A DNA stretch of 64,000 nucleotides from Triglochin maritima (lineage: Eukaryota; Streptophyta; Magnoliopsida; Alismatales; Juncaginaceae): NCBI GenBank assembly GCA_963682175.1, contig OY821791.1:19806542-19870541 (forward strand). The letters run 5' to 3'. Of the stretch, positions 33,591 to 44,135 are shown one piece after another; position 1 is the stretch's first letter; each line of letters begins with the position of its first letter. The position numbers and the translations under genes were made by a program. Below the pieces are notes generated by a model. That model saw only the letters and a program-made list of their open reading frames with translations, was not told the origin of the DNA and did not search any database.

Positions 33591-34090
33591 TTTACCCCAT
33601 GACTAGGGCTTTTGATCTTGTTGAATATAGCGATGCCGACTATGCTGGTTGCATTTTAGATCGTAAAAGCACTAGTGGCACTTGCCATTTTATGGGAAAA
33701 TCGCTTGTCGTTTGGTTTAGTAAGAAACAAAATAGTGTTGCATTGTCCACAACCGAGGCCGAATATATTGCCAACGATTGTGCATGTGCACAAGTCTTGT
33801 GGATGAGGCAAACTCTCAAAGACTTAAAGCTTGAGTTTCAAACTACTCCTATCTTTTGTGATAATACTAGTGCAATCAATCTTTCGGAAAATCCCATTTT
33901 GCATTCAAGAACTAACCACATTGAAATTAGACATCATCTTCTTAGAGATCGTGCAACCAAGGAAGACATCAAACTTGTTTTTGTACCTCCAAATTATCAA
34001 TTAACGGATATCTTCACAAAACCTCTTAATGTTGATCAATTTCATCACATAAGACTAAATCTAGGCATGTGTAACTTAAATGACTTATAA
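33591..34090 (+). pseudogene. Copia RNase H
   Basis: One open frame from about 33587 to 34090 codes EYSDADYAGCILDRKSTSGT, WFSKKQNSVALSTTEAEY, FCDNTSAINLSENPILHSRT and the end TDIFTKPLNVDQFHHI. The four acidic catalytic positions appear kept. It is the best-preserved part of the copia pol; only the upstream frameshift separates it from RT. Confidence 0.9.
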
Positions 34091-34099
34091 CTTCGAAAT

Positions 34100-34870
34100 A
34101 TCATGCCATAAATTCGAAATTTGCAACTTGTTTGAGTTAATATTTGCGTTCTGTGGATTTTTGATGTGTTTTTTATATGTATTTCTCTCTCTCAGACACA
34201 TTTCGGTCGACCGGACAAGGTGTTTCGTTGGACCGGATTGCTGTGTTGTGAACTTTTTGACCTCACTGTCTTTTTTGGTTGACCGACTTATGTATTCTGT
34301 TCGACCGGAGTGCTATGTTTGTGATGTTTTTGGCCTCAGCCTGTTTTCGGTTGACGGGCCTATGAGTTCCATTTGATCGATTGCCTCTTGCTCAATTGGT
34401 AACTTAAGTTCACTTAAGTTATCGGTCGAACATTTTTCGCTTGATCGATCATTTCAATTTTTGTTCATCCTTCTCTTACGTTCCTCGTTTGACCGAATTT
34501 CCATCTAGTCTTGCGTTTTCGTATTTTTTGGTACATCGTTCGACCGGTATATCATCTTTGTTCGACCGAAATTTCCAGGCAGTGTGTGCCTAATTGTTTC
34601 GGTCGACCGCTCTTATTTCTCTGTTTGACCGATTATAACTGGCAATTCGCTCTCATCTTTTGGGTCGACCGTGGATTTGTGATGGTCGACCATTCGATTA
34701 TATCACTTTACCTTGTTCTAAAAAATTTAACATTTCGATCGACCGTCATAACTGACTGGTTGATCGTTAACGTCTTTGTTGGCTACATTTAGGGCAAAAT
34801 CGTGTCTCTCTTTCACTTTTTACCTTTCCCCTCTTTTACCCTACCACCGCCCCCTCCTTCTGGTCGACCA
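34100..34870 (+). promoter_or_regulatory. GGTCGACC-rich spacer between pol and env-like ORF
   Basis: Non-coding stretch with about a dozen full or half dyad sites (for example around 34206, 34603, 34663, 34862), plus 'ACTTAAGTTCACTTAAG' at about 34401-34418 next to GGTCGAAC. It has the composition of the U3 clusters but lies inside the element. Confidence 0.6.
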
Positions 34871-34960
34871 CTTCGGAAATCACTCATATTTTCTCTCCAT
34901 TCGTCTCCCCTCGCTCCTCTACCTTCTCCACTGTCACTTTCACCACCTTCCTCCTTCATC

Positions 34961-35830
34961 ATGTCGACTCGAAAGAAGATGGTGATTCGTAAGAAGTGGG
35001 GTGATCCGGTAGTTGTGGCGACTGAACGCCACACGAAGAGAAGGGAAGATTGTCCCCCCACATCTCCAAACGTTCGTCATCCTCTTGCTCCTCCAACACT
35101 TCTATTTTTCCCCATTGATGACAAGGCTGAAGCAGTTTGGGATAAAAGCTTTTCGGGTGCTCCGTTCATTCTGTGTCGTCACATTGGGGAGCTGATTTCT
35201 CTGAGTTTTCTCTTAAAGAACATTTAGATGCAAATAAGCTCACTTTTTGTCAAACTACACTTGCTTCAAAACCCTATTATCCATTCATTGTTGAACAATT
35301 TTACTGTAACCTTCGAATGGTTAAAAATCACCACCTAATGACCACCATGATTAATGGGGTGACATATGAAATTGTTCGCAGTACTATTGCCACCGCTTTA
35401 GGACTTGATATTGATGGAGTTCACCTCTACATAGACCACACATATTCTGCCTTACCGCATACCTCCATTGGTCAAATTATTGATGAACTTTATGCCATTC
35501 CACCCGACTTGCAAAATGGATAGGTTGTGCATCGTGCCTCCCGTTTGCATCCTCTGCCTAGGATATTAGCCTAAATAGTGTCCTACAATCATTTTCCCAA
35601 GTGTGGCCATCGAAATGAAATTTCCGTTCATGAGCTATTTTGCATCTACTATCTTTATAAGAAAATTCCTGTGAATTGGCTACCTTTTATTTTCCTTCAC
35701 TTGTGGCATCGGAAGAGGAGATACCTTCCTTACCCGATGTGGTTATCGGCAATCTTTGTGCTCCTATAGATTAATATGAAAGCTTGTTCTTCGGCGGTCT
35801 ACAAATATCCAATTTGTAAGCCCACATTAT
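34961..35830 (+). pseudogene. Env-like / plant transposon protein ORF, N-terminal part
   Basis: It starts MSTRKKMVIRKKW at ATG 34961. After a frameshift near 35175, 35222-35523 codes KPYYPFIVEQFYCNLRM, GVTYEIVRSTIATALGLDID. 35560-35768 codes RNEISVHELFCIYYLYKK and RRYLPYPMWLSAIF. This order (basic N-terminus, 'reef of Y-x-x-V-x-x-FY', final R-R-x-L-P-Y) fits the putative plant transposon protein or envelope-like protein often found 3' of pol in SIRE- and Athila-type elements. Its function is not known. No convincing transmembrane or signal segment is visible. Confidence 0.65.
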
Positions 35831-35904
35831 CCAAGATGAAGACGATTGTCACCTCTTCTCCACCACCTTCCTCTGACGAGGAATCGAATGACGAACTACC
35901 TTTT

Positions 35905-36170
35905 CCACCACCTTTTCATTGATGAGTTTGGATTATAACATTGGGCCAACTACTTGTTTGAAGGAGAGCATTACGGTCACATGTACTCTAATGTTACTGA
36001 ACCCTGTAATTCATGGATACTTGATGCTTGGCACCTTACCATAACCGATCTTGTCGACCACATCTGAGGAAAAGTTACGGATTTGTTATATAGAAGAAAG
36101 ATTGAGTCCATTGAATGGAAATCACACTTATGTCCGTTTATTGAACAACAATTGGAAGCCACTATTCGTT
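35905..36170 (+). pseudogene. MULE transposase fragment inside the env-like ORF
   Basis: It matches 25010-25275 closely and codes HYGHMYSNVTEPCNSWIL-like sequence (here reading through stops). A ~55-base direct repeat, 'gaagaygattgycacctctt' onward, lies on each side (from 35838 and 36172). The fusion point with the copia C-terminal coding part is the same as in the left copy. Confidence 0.8.
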
Positions 36171-36171
36171 A

Positions 36172-36591
36172 TGGAAGATGATTGCCACCTCTTCTCCACC
36201 ACCTTCCACTGACGAAGAATTGGATGACGAATCTGCAGAAGATACCGTAGTAGAACAGGAAGAACACACCACTGATGATCCAAGGTGGATGCCTCGTCAG
36301 GCTCCAAGGGAGTCGAGTTCATGGTGGGGTGAGGGAGACAAAGAATCGGTGTCTCAAGGGTATTGGTTGGCATCCAGTTCGATACATATACGTCATTTTC
36401 AGCATTTGTCTGACCGAGCTGATGCACTCGAAGCCTCCACTTCTGCTCATTTGGATGCATTTGAAGCTTCATCTTCTGCTCGCTTTGATGAACTCAAGCC
36501 GATTTCTACTTCCTCATCTGTCCAGCTAAATTGTATCGAAGCATCACTTGACTGCATCACTTCGTATTTTCGTGATCAGCGACTCGGTTGA
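36172..36591 (+). pseudogene. Env-like ORF, C-terminal coiled part
   Basis: The open frame 36178-36591 has an acidic head (DDESAEDTVVEQEEHTTDD) and a repeated helical tail (ALEASTSAHLDAFEASSSAR) that should form a coiled coil. It ends FRDQRLG. Homologues in the window are at 25379-25675 and 45190-45430. Confidence 0.7.
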
Positions 36592-36905
36592 GTGTGTGAT
36601 GCTATCTTTGCTTGTTTTTTGTAGTTCGAACTTGTGTTTTATTTGCTTTGAATTTTGCTTCATGTTGTATTTTTGCTTTCAAAACTTTGTTGTTTGAATG
36701 TTATGAATCCTATTTGAATGCATGTTTATGATTCCCTTTATTGATTCTTTTTTGCATATTTACGCTTCCGTTATATCATCTCATGAGTTGATTGAATAAT
36801 CCTTGAATCCTATGTTCATGAGTATCTTTTTGATTATGCCAAAGGGGAGAAATAAATACATGCATCATAGATAGAGGGCGCTTAAAGATTATTAAACTTG
36901 AAAAG
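36592..36905 (+). mobile_element. Copia 3' non-coding tail, cut by family X
   Basis: Non-coding, nearly identical to 25676-25995 and 45431-45740. It stops at 'aaacttgaaaag'; in the other two copies 'aacatgtatttag' follows, here GCTATT and a family X LTR. Confidence 0.85.
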
Positions 36906-36911
36906 GCTATT

Positions 36912-38332
36912 TGATTGACATAATTTCATGCTTATATTTGTATATTATATCCATTATCTTTCACCTAAACAATGCTATGTTACGAGTTTTATGGCTAGTT
37001 TTCAGGAATAAATAGGTTTGAAGAGATGAAGCATAAAAGGACCCAAAAGCTGGGAAAAAGGACTGAATTGTGAGATCTGGGGACCAAGATGCAAGGGAGA
37101 AGGACCTGAACGCAAGACCAAAGGACCTAAGAGCAAAACAGAAAACTCCACACCATCATGGGGAGTATTTTGGGAATTCTAGTCGGGTCGGAGCTCCAAC
37201 AAGCAAAGTAGATGCATCAAAGATCACCAAAGACATCCAGAAAAGCCCAGAAGAAAACTTAGCGTGATCCGAACCATATAGACCGCCAATTGGTGGTCCA
37301 CGACCGCTAATTGGCGGCCTGTTTTGGCCCAAATCCGCTAAGATTTTGGTAGGTCGCGTATTAGTGTGTATTTAGTGTATTTCTGGTATTTGTTTAGTCC
37401 CACGTCGGGGGATTGTCCCGGATTGCCTTTTTCTTTGGCTATAAATAGAACTCTTCACCTTCCATTGTAATCACTCCATATTTTGAGTGGCTATTCTTCC
37501 TACTAGAAGTGAGGCCTTGAAGCACACACTAAAGTAGGAGGATGCTACTTGAAATGTGAGTCATTTGTTAATAAAAGTTTCTTTGTTATGTTATTAGTTT
37601 CATTTTGCTTGTTTTACTTTGTTTCATATTTTTGGCTTTACTTTGTTTAATTTCTTTTCATTAGTTTTAGTAGCTTAGTTAATATGATTTCCTTTCTTAG
37701 TTCAATAATTAGTGTAATGTGTAGTGAGTAGTTCCATCCCCTTTGGGGGTGGAGTAGATGTTCATACATGCATTAGAGAATGGAATGAATGCTTTATTTC
37801 CAATGTGTTGATAAAACATGAATGTATGCTTGCTTGTTTAGGATAGAATTTATAACTTGATGAGTTTTGCCTAAATGATTAGACACCTCTCATGCCTGTT
37901 TAGGTTTTGAAATAAACAACTTGTATATGTAAATGTTAATCAACTAGGTTGGTGAATAGATTGATAGGTTTTGCCATAACATTTAGACACTTCCTATGCA
38001 TGATAACACCACCTTCATTTGTGCTTAAAGAATGTGTTCAACACCCACCTCTTTGCATGTGTGCACTCACTCCACCCCTTAGGGGTTTTCCCATTCCTGA
38101 ATTCTAGCATTTCGTTCTTAGCTTAGTTGGTATTTCATCGTTTGTTTCTTTCGTTTGAATTTTGTACTTCTTAGTGTAGTGTAGCGTAGAGTAGCTTAAT
38201 CAACTCTCTTCTCCATTTTTTTGCCACTTGATTTCATGCAAACGAGAGGCTGCTCACCTCCCTGAGGACGATCCGTACTTTCCACCGCTTCATCGCGGTC
38301 GTGCACTTGCAGTTTAATTAAAACGTTCAACA
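36912..38332 (+). repeat. Family X element B 5' LTR
   Basis: Starts TGATTGACATAATTTC and ends ACGTTCAACA, 1421 bp. Dyads lie at 37281-37298 and 37302-37319, a TATA box at 37440-37448 and an AATAAA-like signal near 37569. Confidence 0.9.
37281..37319 (+). promoter_or_regulatory. Paired U3 dyads of element B
   Basis: GACCGCCAATTGGTGGTC and GACCGCTAATTGGCGGCC lie three bases apart, ~120 bases before the TATA box. The 3' LTR has the pair at 44505-44522 and 44526-44543. Confidence 0.7.
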
Positions 38333-38339
38333 AGTTTTT

Positions 38340-38357
38340 TGGCACCGTTGCCGGGGA
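38340..38357 (+). promoter_or_regulatory. Primer-binding site for tRNA-Asp
   Basis: TGGCACCGTTGCCGGGGA, one mismatch to the tRNA-Asp complement, eight bases after the LTR. Confidence 0.92.
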
Positions 38358-39472
38358 GGTGCCAGTCCAGACTCTTGTTTGGAGGATTCGACTGGATTTA
38401 ATTTGTGTTTTGTAGTTTTGATTTATTTCGGGAGACTGGGAATCACAAGGGGAGGCTTCTGGAGAAATTTCAAGACGAACGGGGCACTTCAGACCGCCAA
38501 TCAGCGGTCTAGTGAGCTCTGTTCATCTTCTATTTTCTTTGTGTTGTTTCTCTAATTGATCTAGTAATGTGGGACTCAATTTTGCATGTTCTAACTCTTA
38601 GATTGCTCCCAGATTAATAATCAACTTCCCTTAAGCAACTTGGACCCTAAAACTTAAAGCAAAAGATTAGGCATTCTTTTTGTTTAGGTCATGCATCATG
38701 TATGTGACTTAGGCATATAGATTGTCTTTCATTTTAGCTTTATTTTCAGTTGCTGAGTGCTGGCGTGAGGTGCGCACCTTCTTCTCTCATTCATGCATTT
38801 CGTATGAACATGCATTAGTTAGTAGGAAGTGCATTGAAATAAGTGTGAGTTGAGCGTTTGTTTGGAAAGTTGATTGCTAAATTAGGACTCCAAAATTCTA
38901 CTAAGGAGGGGCTGTCCCATAAAAGATAAGGTGGGGGATTTCATCACCAATTCCTTCACCCCACAAACCACACTAATCAAGAGTCTAAATTTTAAAATCA
39001 AGTAGACATTGGCCCTAAGGATTTCGGGCGCATTAGGAGAGTGATTCGGTCCCGACCGTCATGACCTGATAGACGTTGCCCACTTTGTCGATAGTAGGAG
39101 AGACGAGGTCCCCGGATCTTGGCTCACTTGCTGGGCTTTGTGGTCCTCGTCCTAGGGAGGTGAGGCGTGTTGAGGCCGTGTGACCTCGCAGTTAGGCGTC
39201 GTCTAGCTGTAAGGACCTATAGCGACTTTAGGATTTCTTGAGCCATGTTTGCTTGTGTGCTTCTACCTGTACCCATCCGCCGTAGCATAAGGACTTCTTC
39301 TCCTCTAGGCACATTCTTTGTTAAAAAAAGTTTTGGTGTGTGTGCACCTTTGTGCATTATTTCATGGACACGAGACGAGAGTGGTTGTTTGACGAGGAGC
39401 ATTGTCAATTTGGTTGCGGTCGTCGATTTCTCGACACCTTCCTCCTCTCGTGTCGCACACAGTCCGGGTTCA
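38358..39472 (+). mobile_element. 5' leader of element B
   Basis: Non-coding. The dyad GACCGCCAATCAGCGGTC lies at 38492-38509, ~135 bases after the PBS. The rest is collinear with 5545-6648. Confidence 0.8.
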
Positions 39473-42400
39473 ATGGCTGCTAATTTCTGTGAGGAGGAGC
39501 AGTTGCTGGACCCACCTGTTCGACCTATGCTTCCAGTTGTCTCTCCCATACCTCTACGTGATCGATGCTACCCGAGTTGTACTGCTCTACCATCATGCAT
39601 CATATTGCCAGAGGCTAATGGGAACCATTTTGAGGTTAAGCCTCAGTTTATCTCCATTCTCCCTCATTTCACTGGGAAAGGTGACTCCAATATCTTTCTT
39701 AGGGAATTTGAGGAGGTTTGTGCTACGTTCAAGCTACAACAACTTAGCACAGACTCCATCCATCTTAGGCTTGTCCCCTTTGCGCTGAAGGATGACGCCA
39801 AGAAGTGGTTGTATAGCAACCAGGCGAATGCCTTTAGGACTTGGGATGAGTTTCAATATGCATTCCTCAAGAAATACTTTCCAAATTATCGGACTCAAAA
39901 ATTGAGGAACGAATGGATATAACGTGTGTAATCGTGTCATGTTTGGATCGTCAGCTGTCACTTCACCAGCAGTGGAAGTGATCATCTGTGGTGGTCCAGA
40001 GAGCTTCACATTTCGTTCTATCAACTTGAGACTGAAGCATTTCATGCATATCTAGAGAGGTTCAAGGAGCTACTATGCTCATGTCCTCACCATGGCATTG
40101 AGTTGTGGCGTCTTTGTCAGATTGTTTACGAGGGTCTTCACATCCTGTCCCGAACGCTCCTTGAGTCCATGTGTCAAGGAGAGTTCTTGGGAAAGGATGA
40201 AAGGGCGGCATGGGCTTTCCTAGAAGACATTGCTGAGAAAACAATGCAATGGGAGAGTGTAAGGGAACCACCTGCATCATTTAGTATAGGAGCAAGGATC
40301 GCGAATGCAAACTCGACTAGATCGGGTACCGCATTTGCTATCGATACCACTATGGTCACCGAGGCACGCATGGTGGCCTTAATGCGCCGTATGGATTCGA
40401 TTGAGCTCCAACACCAACAAAGTGCACCTCACATGTCCACATCTGGTCGAGTTCCCTGTCATTCATGTGGTAGGATAGGTCCTGTAGAGAGCGAGTGTGC
40501 GTCCATTCCTCCTGAGATGGAACATGTCAACGCCATCTATGACAAAGCTAGGAATGACCCATACTCATCATCTTATATTCCTGGATGGAGGAACCACCCC
40601 AATTTTTCATGGAACTAAAATAATGCCCCGTGTGGTCCTTCAACCTCCTCTCAACCACCTAATCAACCACACCAACCTCCCATGCATGCTCATTCATATC
40701 AGCAACCCAAAGTTCCAAGCACCAACCAACCAAGTTTCCCAAATTCTAACAACTTTGAAACCCGATTTAATTCGCTTGAGAACTTGACTCGTGGGCTTGA
40801 GATCTCTGTGAATTTTTTTATGTCATCAACAAGTCAAGTTCTCACTTCAAATCAGCAGACCATCAAATCTCTAGAGCTTCAGATGGGCCAATTGGCTCAG
40901 TCTGTACATGAAAGAGAGAGAGGGACTTTTCCTAGCCAGCCTGAGGCTAACCCCCGCATGTACCAACAACAACACATGCAAAATGAGAATGTGGTACCTC
41001 GAGGGAGGCATGTGAACCATGTGGAGGAACTTGTTTACCATGTCAATTCCATTGTGACCTTAAGGAATGGAAAGCAGGTTGACAATCACATTTCCTTGCC
41101 ACCACCACCATCTATGCAACCCCTTAGTGGGAATGGTGGTGAAGAAGAGGCTGAGGGTGAGGGTAATACACCAAGGCTTCCTTCTCAGGCACCGCAGAAA
41201 ACCTACCTGCCAAAAGCTCCCTATCCAAGTAGGTTAACCAAAAAGCAGAGTGACACGATGGATAAAATATTAGAGGTGTTCAAGCAAGTGAAGGTTAACA
41301 TCCCCTTGTTGGATGTCATCCAACAAATACCTCAATATGCCAAAGTGTTGAAGGATCTCTACACAACCAAGAGGAAGACCAATGTTCCTAAGAAGGCATT
41401 CTTGGCTGCAAGTGTAAGCTCACTTTTGTCCAATCCCGCCTACACAAAATACAAGGACCCTGGGTGTCCTACTATTCAGTGTACGATAGGGGAAACTAGC
41501 ATGAGTAACGTTTTGCTTGATTTAGGATCAGCGGTCAACCTCCTCCCATTTTCTGTTTATCAACATTTAAATTTGGGAGAATTGAAACCAACTAAGATCA
41601 CCCTCCAATTGGCGGATAGATCCATTCGCATTCCAAAGGGGATTATCGAGGACGTGCTTATCAAAGTTGGAGATTTTATATTTCCAGTCGATTTTGTTGT
41701 CCTCGATACCAATCCTGTTGCGAACACCCACTCTCAAATACCATTGATTTTGGGCAGACCATTTCTGGCAACTTCTAACGCCTTAATTAATTGTAGAAAT
41801 GGTCTCATGAAGCTCTCATTCGGTAACATGAGTGTCGAGTTTCATGTGTTCAACTCTGGTAGGCAACAGGAGCCCATGGATCAACCTTTAAATCTAAATC
41901 TCATCCGCCAATTAGAGAAAGCACTACAAAATCAACGAACACTCCTAACCCCAATGCAACCCATTGAGAATGTTTGTGGGGCCAGCGAAAACTCATTGCT
42001 TGTCTTTGCAATGCAACAGAGTGAGCTGCCATCAAACATAGATGTCCAAAAGGAGTGTTCGTTGCATAATTCAGTTGAGAGTACTAGTGAGAGTGAGACA
42101 CCTCATCATATGCCTATACCAGAAGGTGCCTCTACCTCATGTCCCATGGCCATTGAGCCATTTGAGCTTCATATTGACTCCAACAATGACCCACCTATGA
42201 CCGAGCTTATGCTTAATGATCTAAATGATGGTGGGAGGTCCTTGTTCGATGACTTGGGGGAAAGCCCCATTCTTAGTGTTGCAGGTCTGCTGCATCCATC
42301 GAATGAGAGTGAGGAACTCATTCTGATGCACCCACCTCTTGGTCGGAGGGTTTTGTTCGATGAGCAACTAAACCCTAGTGAGGCAACACAACTTCACTCA

Positions 42401-42556
42401 TTCATGTCGCCCACACCCAACCAATATCATGAGGGGTTCGAGCCTTTCAGCTTTCACCTTTCACCCCTCATGACACCTCATTGTACCGGTGAAGTTTGCC
42501 CATCTCGGCAAGTCTCTGGTCCTCATGACTTGATGTTCTCATTTGATGTTCCTTGA
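39473..42556 (+). pseudogene. gag-pro: Gag-protease polyprotein of family X element B
   Basis: One frame of 1028 codons including the stop, start MAANFCEEEQ as in family W. Capsid blocks are FLREFEEVCA, DDAKKWLYS and AFLKKYFPNY. A ~100-base insertion with an in-frame stop (TAA 39920-39922) follows RNE. CPHHGIELW comes after it. The knuckle CHSCGRIGPVESEC (codons from 40457) has Pro in place of the zinc-binding His. CAA has become TAA at 40616-40618. A coiled segment and a Pro-rich linker lead to an aspartic protease with LLDLGSAVNLLP (Asp codon 41519-41521) and LILGRPFLAT. After the protease comes an acidic tail of ~230 residues in place of RT, ending MFSFDVP. From 40619 on it is open to the end. 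Confidence 0.9.
39913..40014. other. ~100-bp insertion in element B gag
   Basis: Element A (7090-7110) and family W read straight through RNEI...; here unrelated sequence separates 'aggaacgaa' from 'tctatcaacttgag'. The origin is not recognised, and no clear target duplication is seen. The frame phase is kept but a stop is introduced. Confidence 0.7.
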
Positions 42557-44135
42557 CCAAATGATTATGAGAATATCGTTGTTGTTGTACATATCATGTT
42601 AAAAAAATGTAATAAAAGACTCCATGAGCGTGCATTTATTGTTGCGGGCCCCAACCCTTGTGTACTTGGGCCCCATTTCTTCACGTATTTGTCTCCCTTC
42701 TTCAGTATCTCACAGGTTTTAAGGGAATTTGGGTTTGTGTCCATCAACATAACCATGAATTTCCTGTTGCACTTCACGTTGGTGAGACCTATTCTTTTTC
42801 ATGCATAAATCCATGTAGTATCATGCTCACATTCATTGACGATAATGCATGAAGTAGGTGTGTGGGGGGGGGGGTGTTTTACGTGTGTACATAGTCGAGT
42901 CTTTTTCCTTTGATTTTGTTTTCATTGTGTGTACTGATAGGGTTATGTTAGTGTGCTGCATTTAACATCGATATATCTGCTTGTCATGATCCTTGGGTGA
43001 CTTGTCTTCTTTTGCTTGCCTAGTGCTTTAAAATTTTCACATTACTTTCAAAATCTTCATGTGTTTGCGAAAAAAAATGTTTATGTAGGCTTTGCGTGTG
43101 TTTAGCATGTGCAAAACCGTTGAGAGGCAAAGTAAAAAGAAAGCTCCCAAATTTTCTTGAACTTGATGCATTAGAATTTCTAGTTTACTGGCTTTAGGTC
43201 TTATCGAGTCGTTAGGATGCACCCCGGTTTTCCCTCGGGGGCGTGTAATCATAGGGTTTCAGCACTCAAACATTTAAAGAAGTCCACCCTGAACCTAGTG
43301 AGTCAAATAATTCGTAACTGTTAGTATAAGGAAGTTTGTCGTAGTCAAGGGGCCCTTAATCTCTTTTTGTGAAACTTAAGTGTATGGGTTTTGGTTCCCA
43401 TGTAGATACATAAATAAGTGGTGTTCTCTCTTCTCGCACGGCTCCTATCACTTGGGAAAGTAGGTCTGAGGGGACTTTTTGCCTGGTGCTTTCGAGTCAT
43501 CTGACTTGGGATGCACCGACCGAACTGCCGTTACATGGGTGGTAGGGATCGCCCTATGTGGAGATTTGGGGGAAGGTGTATGTGATAGTGTAAGTCCTCA
43601 TAGGCAATGATGCACGAAACCCGACCCTGGGAGAATCAAACACCAAACAATAAAATGCTCTAATGAAAAAAAGAAAAAAAAGAAAAGAAAAAAAAGAAAA
43701 GAAAAAAAAGTGTCAAATAAGAACCAAAATGGACTTTACACATTGTATCACATTTAGAAGTTAAGGATGCCCATGTCTTTCACTTAAGTCCTTAACTAAC
43801 TTTCACGAATAATTCATTAGGCTAGGTGCGTGGACCGATTACATATATAGAGTCGACCCGTAGTATTACCGTATCCCATGATCGACAATATGAGTCCAAC
43901 GAGTCATGTAGCGAGATTGATTAATGCATCTTGTTCGGATTTTGTGGGTATATCCGTTGAAAACCCTCAGGAGAAAACACTCCTCCTCCTTGGCGACAAG
44001 GAGTTTTAACGACTTGTTTCACGTGCTAAGTGCAACCGTAATTCCTACGAAAGAGAGTTACGATTTCTTGTTTTTGTATGCGTTTTCCTTTCTTTGTTTT
44101 GCTCAGGACTAGCAAAAGTTAGGTGTGAGGCTATT
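42557..44135 (+). mobile_element. Long 3' non-coding region of element B
   Basis: 1.58 kb between gag-protease stop and 3' LTR, collinear with 255-1938 and 10371-11973. It holds the hairpin CTCCTTG-GCGA-CAAGGAG (43986-44003) and an A-rich tract (43665-43710). Confidence 0.82.

Noticed and set aside
34802..34960. Upstream extension of the env-like ORF to 34802
   Set aside because: Proline/leucine-rich sequence over a CT-rich leader; ATG 34961 begins the basic segment typical of these proteins.
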